64,000 nucleotides of DNA, from assembly GCF_029581355.1 (NCBI RefSeq), contig NZ_CP120849.1, positions 4,186,501 to 4,250,500 of the forward strand, read 5' to 3'. The DNA is from Parabacteroides chongii. Lineage in GTDB: Bacteria; Bacteroidota; Bacteroidia; Bacteroidales; Tannerellaceae. Shown here in pieces: positions 62,858-64,000 of this stretch. Under the pieces are notes generated by a model that did not search any database, was not told the DNA's origin, and saw only the letters and a program-made list of their open reading frames with translations. The position numbers were made by a program, and so were the translations under genes. Position 1 is the stretch's first letter; each line of letters opens with the position of its first letter.

Positions 62858-62881
62858 AAACTAATAAGTGTCCGCTAATGT

Positions 62882-64000
62882 TTAAAACGGAAATATTAAA
62901 GGCAGTACAAAGATCATAATAATTCCCATAATAATCTGCAGGGGTAACCCGACTTTCACATAATCCATAAACGTATACTTACCTGCCGACATCACAAGCG
63001 CATTGGGCGGTGTGGAGAATGGCGAGGCAAAACACATACTGGCTCCGACCGTTACAGCAAGCAGGAACGGATAAGGACTTACGCCTAAAGAAAGGGCTGA
63101 CTGTAAAGCGATAGGTGCTACCAGTACGGCTGTTGCCGTATTACTGATGAACATCGTCAGTAGTGAAGTCGTGAAATAGATACCCGCCATCAGGACAAGC
63201 GGTCCGTAATTACCCAGGCCCCCAACCAGCTTTTCAGAGATCAGCGACGAGGCTCCTGTCTTTTCCAGTGCCAGCGACATCGGTAGCATGGCGGCGATCA
63301 GGACGATACTTTCCCAGTTGATCGTCTTATACGCATCTTCCACGTTCCGGAAACATCCGGTCAGTACCATTAATATGGCAGCTATCAGCACGGCAGCGAC
63401 AGGTGGGATAGGTATAAAGTCGAAAACCATGGCTGCGATCATCAGGATCATGATACCGGCAGCAACGGGCGCTTTGTAGTCGAGTGTGACTTTGGATGCC
63501 TCTTCGACTGGTTGTCCCAATACTACCCATTGCGATTGTTTCTTGCTCATACGGGCAATATCATCCCAGTTCCCTTGAATAAGCAGAAGATCACCCGCGT
63601 GCATCTTTACATCTTTTACGTCGGACAGGATATACTCGTTACCCCGTTCTATTCCCAGGATATTGACGGAATATTTATCGCGGAAACCGGAATCTTTGAC
63701 AGCCCTGTTGATCAGCTTGGAATCGGGCAACAATAAAACTTCTGCGATGCCGATTTCACGGATGCTCAGTTTTTCATTATCGCCGGTAAATTCGGAAACC
63801 TTGGATTCGGTCAGGTCCAGATGATTTTCTTCTACGAACTTATTAATATTATCGAAGCTGCCGAATACATATAATATATCTTCTTCCTGTATTTCGGTAT
63901 TAGGACCTGCCAGCTTTTGGTCGACTGTTTTCATGAAACGGCTCTGTGAGGAAGATTTACGTCTGATCTCCAGAATCGTCAGATTGTATAGGCTGGTGAT
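62882..64000 (-). CDS. SLC13/DASS-type anion permease with RCK_C domains, 5' end outside the window
   Basis: The minus-strand frame is open to base 64000, so the protein starts beyond the right edge. The visible 372 residues have TrkA-C (RCK_C) domains (about the first 150; ILYVFGSFDNINKFVEENHL, YILSDVKDVKMHAGDLLLIQ) and then at least six membrane helices with ALEKTGASSLIS, SNTATAVLVAPIALQ and SMCFASPFSTPPNALVMSAG, the signature of the CitT/DASS permeases (sodium-linked sulfate or dicarboxylate uptake). Substrate unknown. Confidence 0.87.
   Translation of the reverse strand: MTSLYNLTILEIRRKSSSQSRFMKTVDQKLAGPNTEIQEEDILYVFGSFDNINKFVEENHLDLTESKVSEFTGDNEKLSIREIGIAEVLLLPDSKLINRAVKDSGFRDKYSVNILGIERGNEYILSDVKDVKMHAGDLLLIQGNWDDIARMSKKQSQWVVLGQPVEEASKVTLDYKAPVAAGIMILMIAAMVFDFIPIPPVAAVLIAAILMVLTGCFRNVEDAYKTINWESIVLIAAMLPMSLALEKTGASSLISEKLVGGLGNYGPLVLMAGIYFTTSLLTMFISNTATAVLVAPIALQSALSLGVSPYPFLLAVTVGASMCFASPFSTPPNALVMSAGKYTFMDYVKVGLPLQIIMGIIMIFVLPLIFPF

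Overview
The window is a chromosomal stretch from a Bacteroidales bacterium, most likely Parabacteroides or a close relative. The evidence is the Bacteroidetes promoter pattern (TTTG, about 19-21 nt, TAnnTTTG) in front of many genes, a thrS-infC-rpmI-rplT cluster followed by a Bacteroidales-1/6S-like RNA, type V (FimA/Mfa1-like) fimbrial lipoproteins, several host-glycan hydrolases (GH20, GH92, GH95) and a large capsular polysaccharide (CPS) locus with an invertible promoter. The genus is inferred, not proven.

Layout. 1-5.8 kb is core translation: the 3' part of a TPR protein, thrS, infC, rpmI, rplT, a strong terminator and a free-standing structured RNA. 5.8-10.3 kb holds two exported glycosidases (GH20 hexosaminidase lipoprotein and GH92 alpha-mannosidase). 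10.44-10.66 kb is a 135-bp segment bounded by 39-bp inverted repeats (38/39 match). It carries one consensus promoter that points away from the CPS genes, so the locus is read here in its OFF orientation. 10.75-29.8 kb is the CPS operon: a membrane 4,6-dehydratase, flippase, radical SAM protein (frameshifted in a run of nine G), pyruvyl transferase, two family 2 glycosyltransferases, an EpsG-like polymerase (frameshifted), three GT4-type glycosyltransferases, an acetyltransferase, a WecA/WbcO-like initiating transferase, the three UDP-L-FucNAc enzymes and a WbuC-like cupin. The 13.4-25 kb part is visibly AT-rich and looks like the exchangeable serotype cassette. A decayed mntA-hepT pair and an IS66 scar sit at its left edge.

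29.8-35.5 kb is a CPS-associated accessory block: an HU-like protein, a cytoplasmic glucosaminidase and a small hydrophobic protein on the minus strand, then on the plus strand an unknown protein, a winged-helix-like protein, a second DnaB-type helicase, a short CHC2/TOPRIM primase and a DUF4248-like protein, translationally coupled. 35.5-43 kb is the export machinery: a two-piece YjbH-like outer-membrane system, a lipoprotein, Wza, a Wzc tyrosine autokinase with a (GY)10 tail, a PHP-type tyrosine phosphatase and an HU protein.

43-46.5 kb has corA, the housekeeping dnaB and an AraC regulator. 46.7-51.1 kb is a three-gene type V fimbrial operon on the minus strand. 51.3-53.4 kb is a small accessory island (HicAB toxin-antitoxin, a truncated nucleotidyltransferase, a gene-end fragment, a DUF2589 protein). 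53.6-64 kb returns to ordinary genes: a cyclophilin, an AspT-type transporter, a ClC channel, a GH95 fucosidase, a GNAT protein, a DUF2156 protein and the C-terminal part of an SLC13-type permease that runs off the right edge.

How it fits together: the surface of this cell is controlled at several levels. The promoter inversion would switch the whole capsule, the G9 tract could switch one modifying enzyme, and the Wzc/PHP pair would set chain assembly. The invertible promoter and the G tract together with the replication-like block inside the CPS locus are the most interesting parts.
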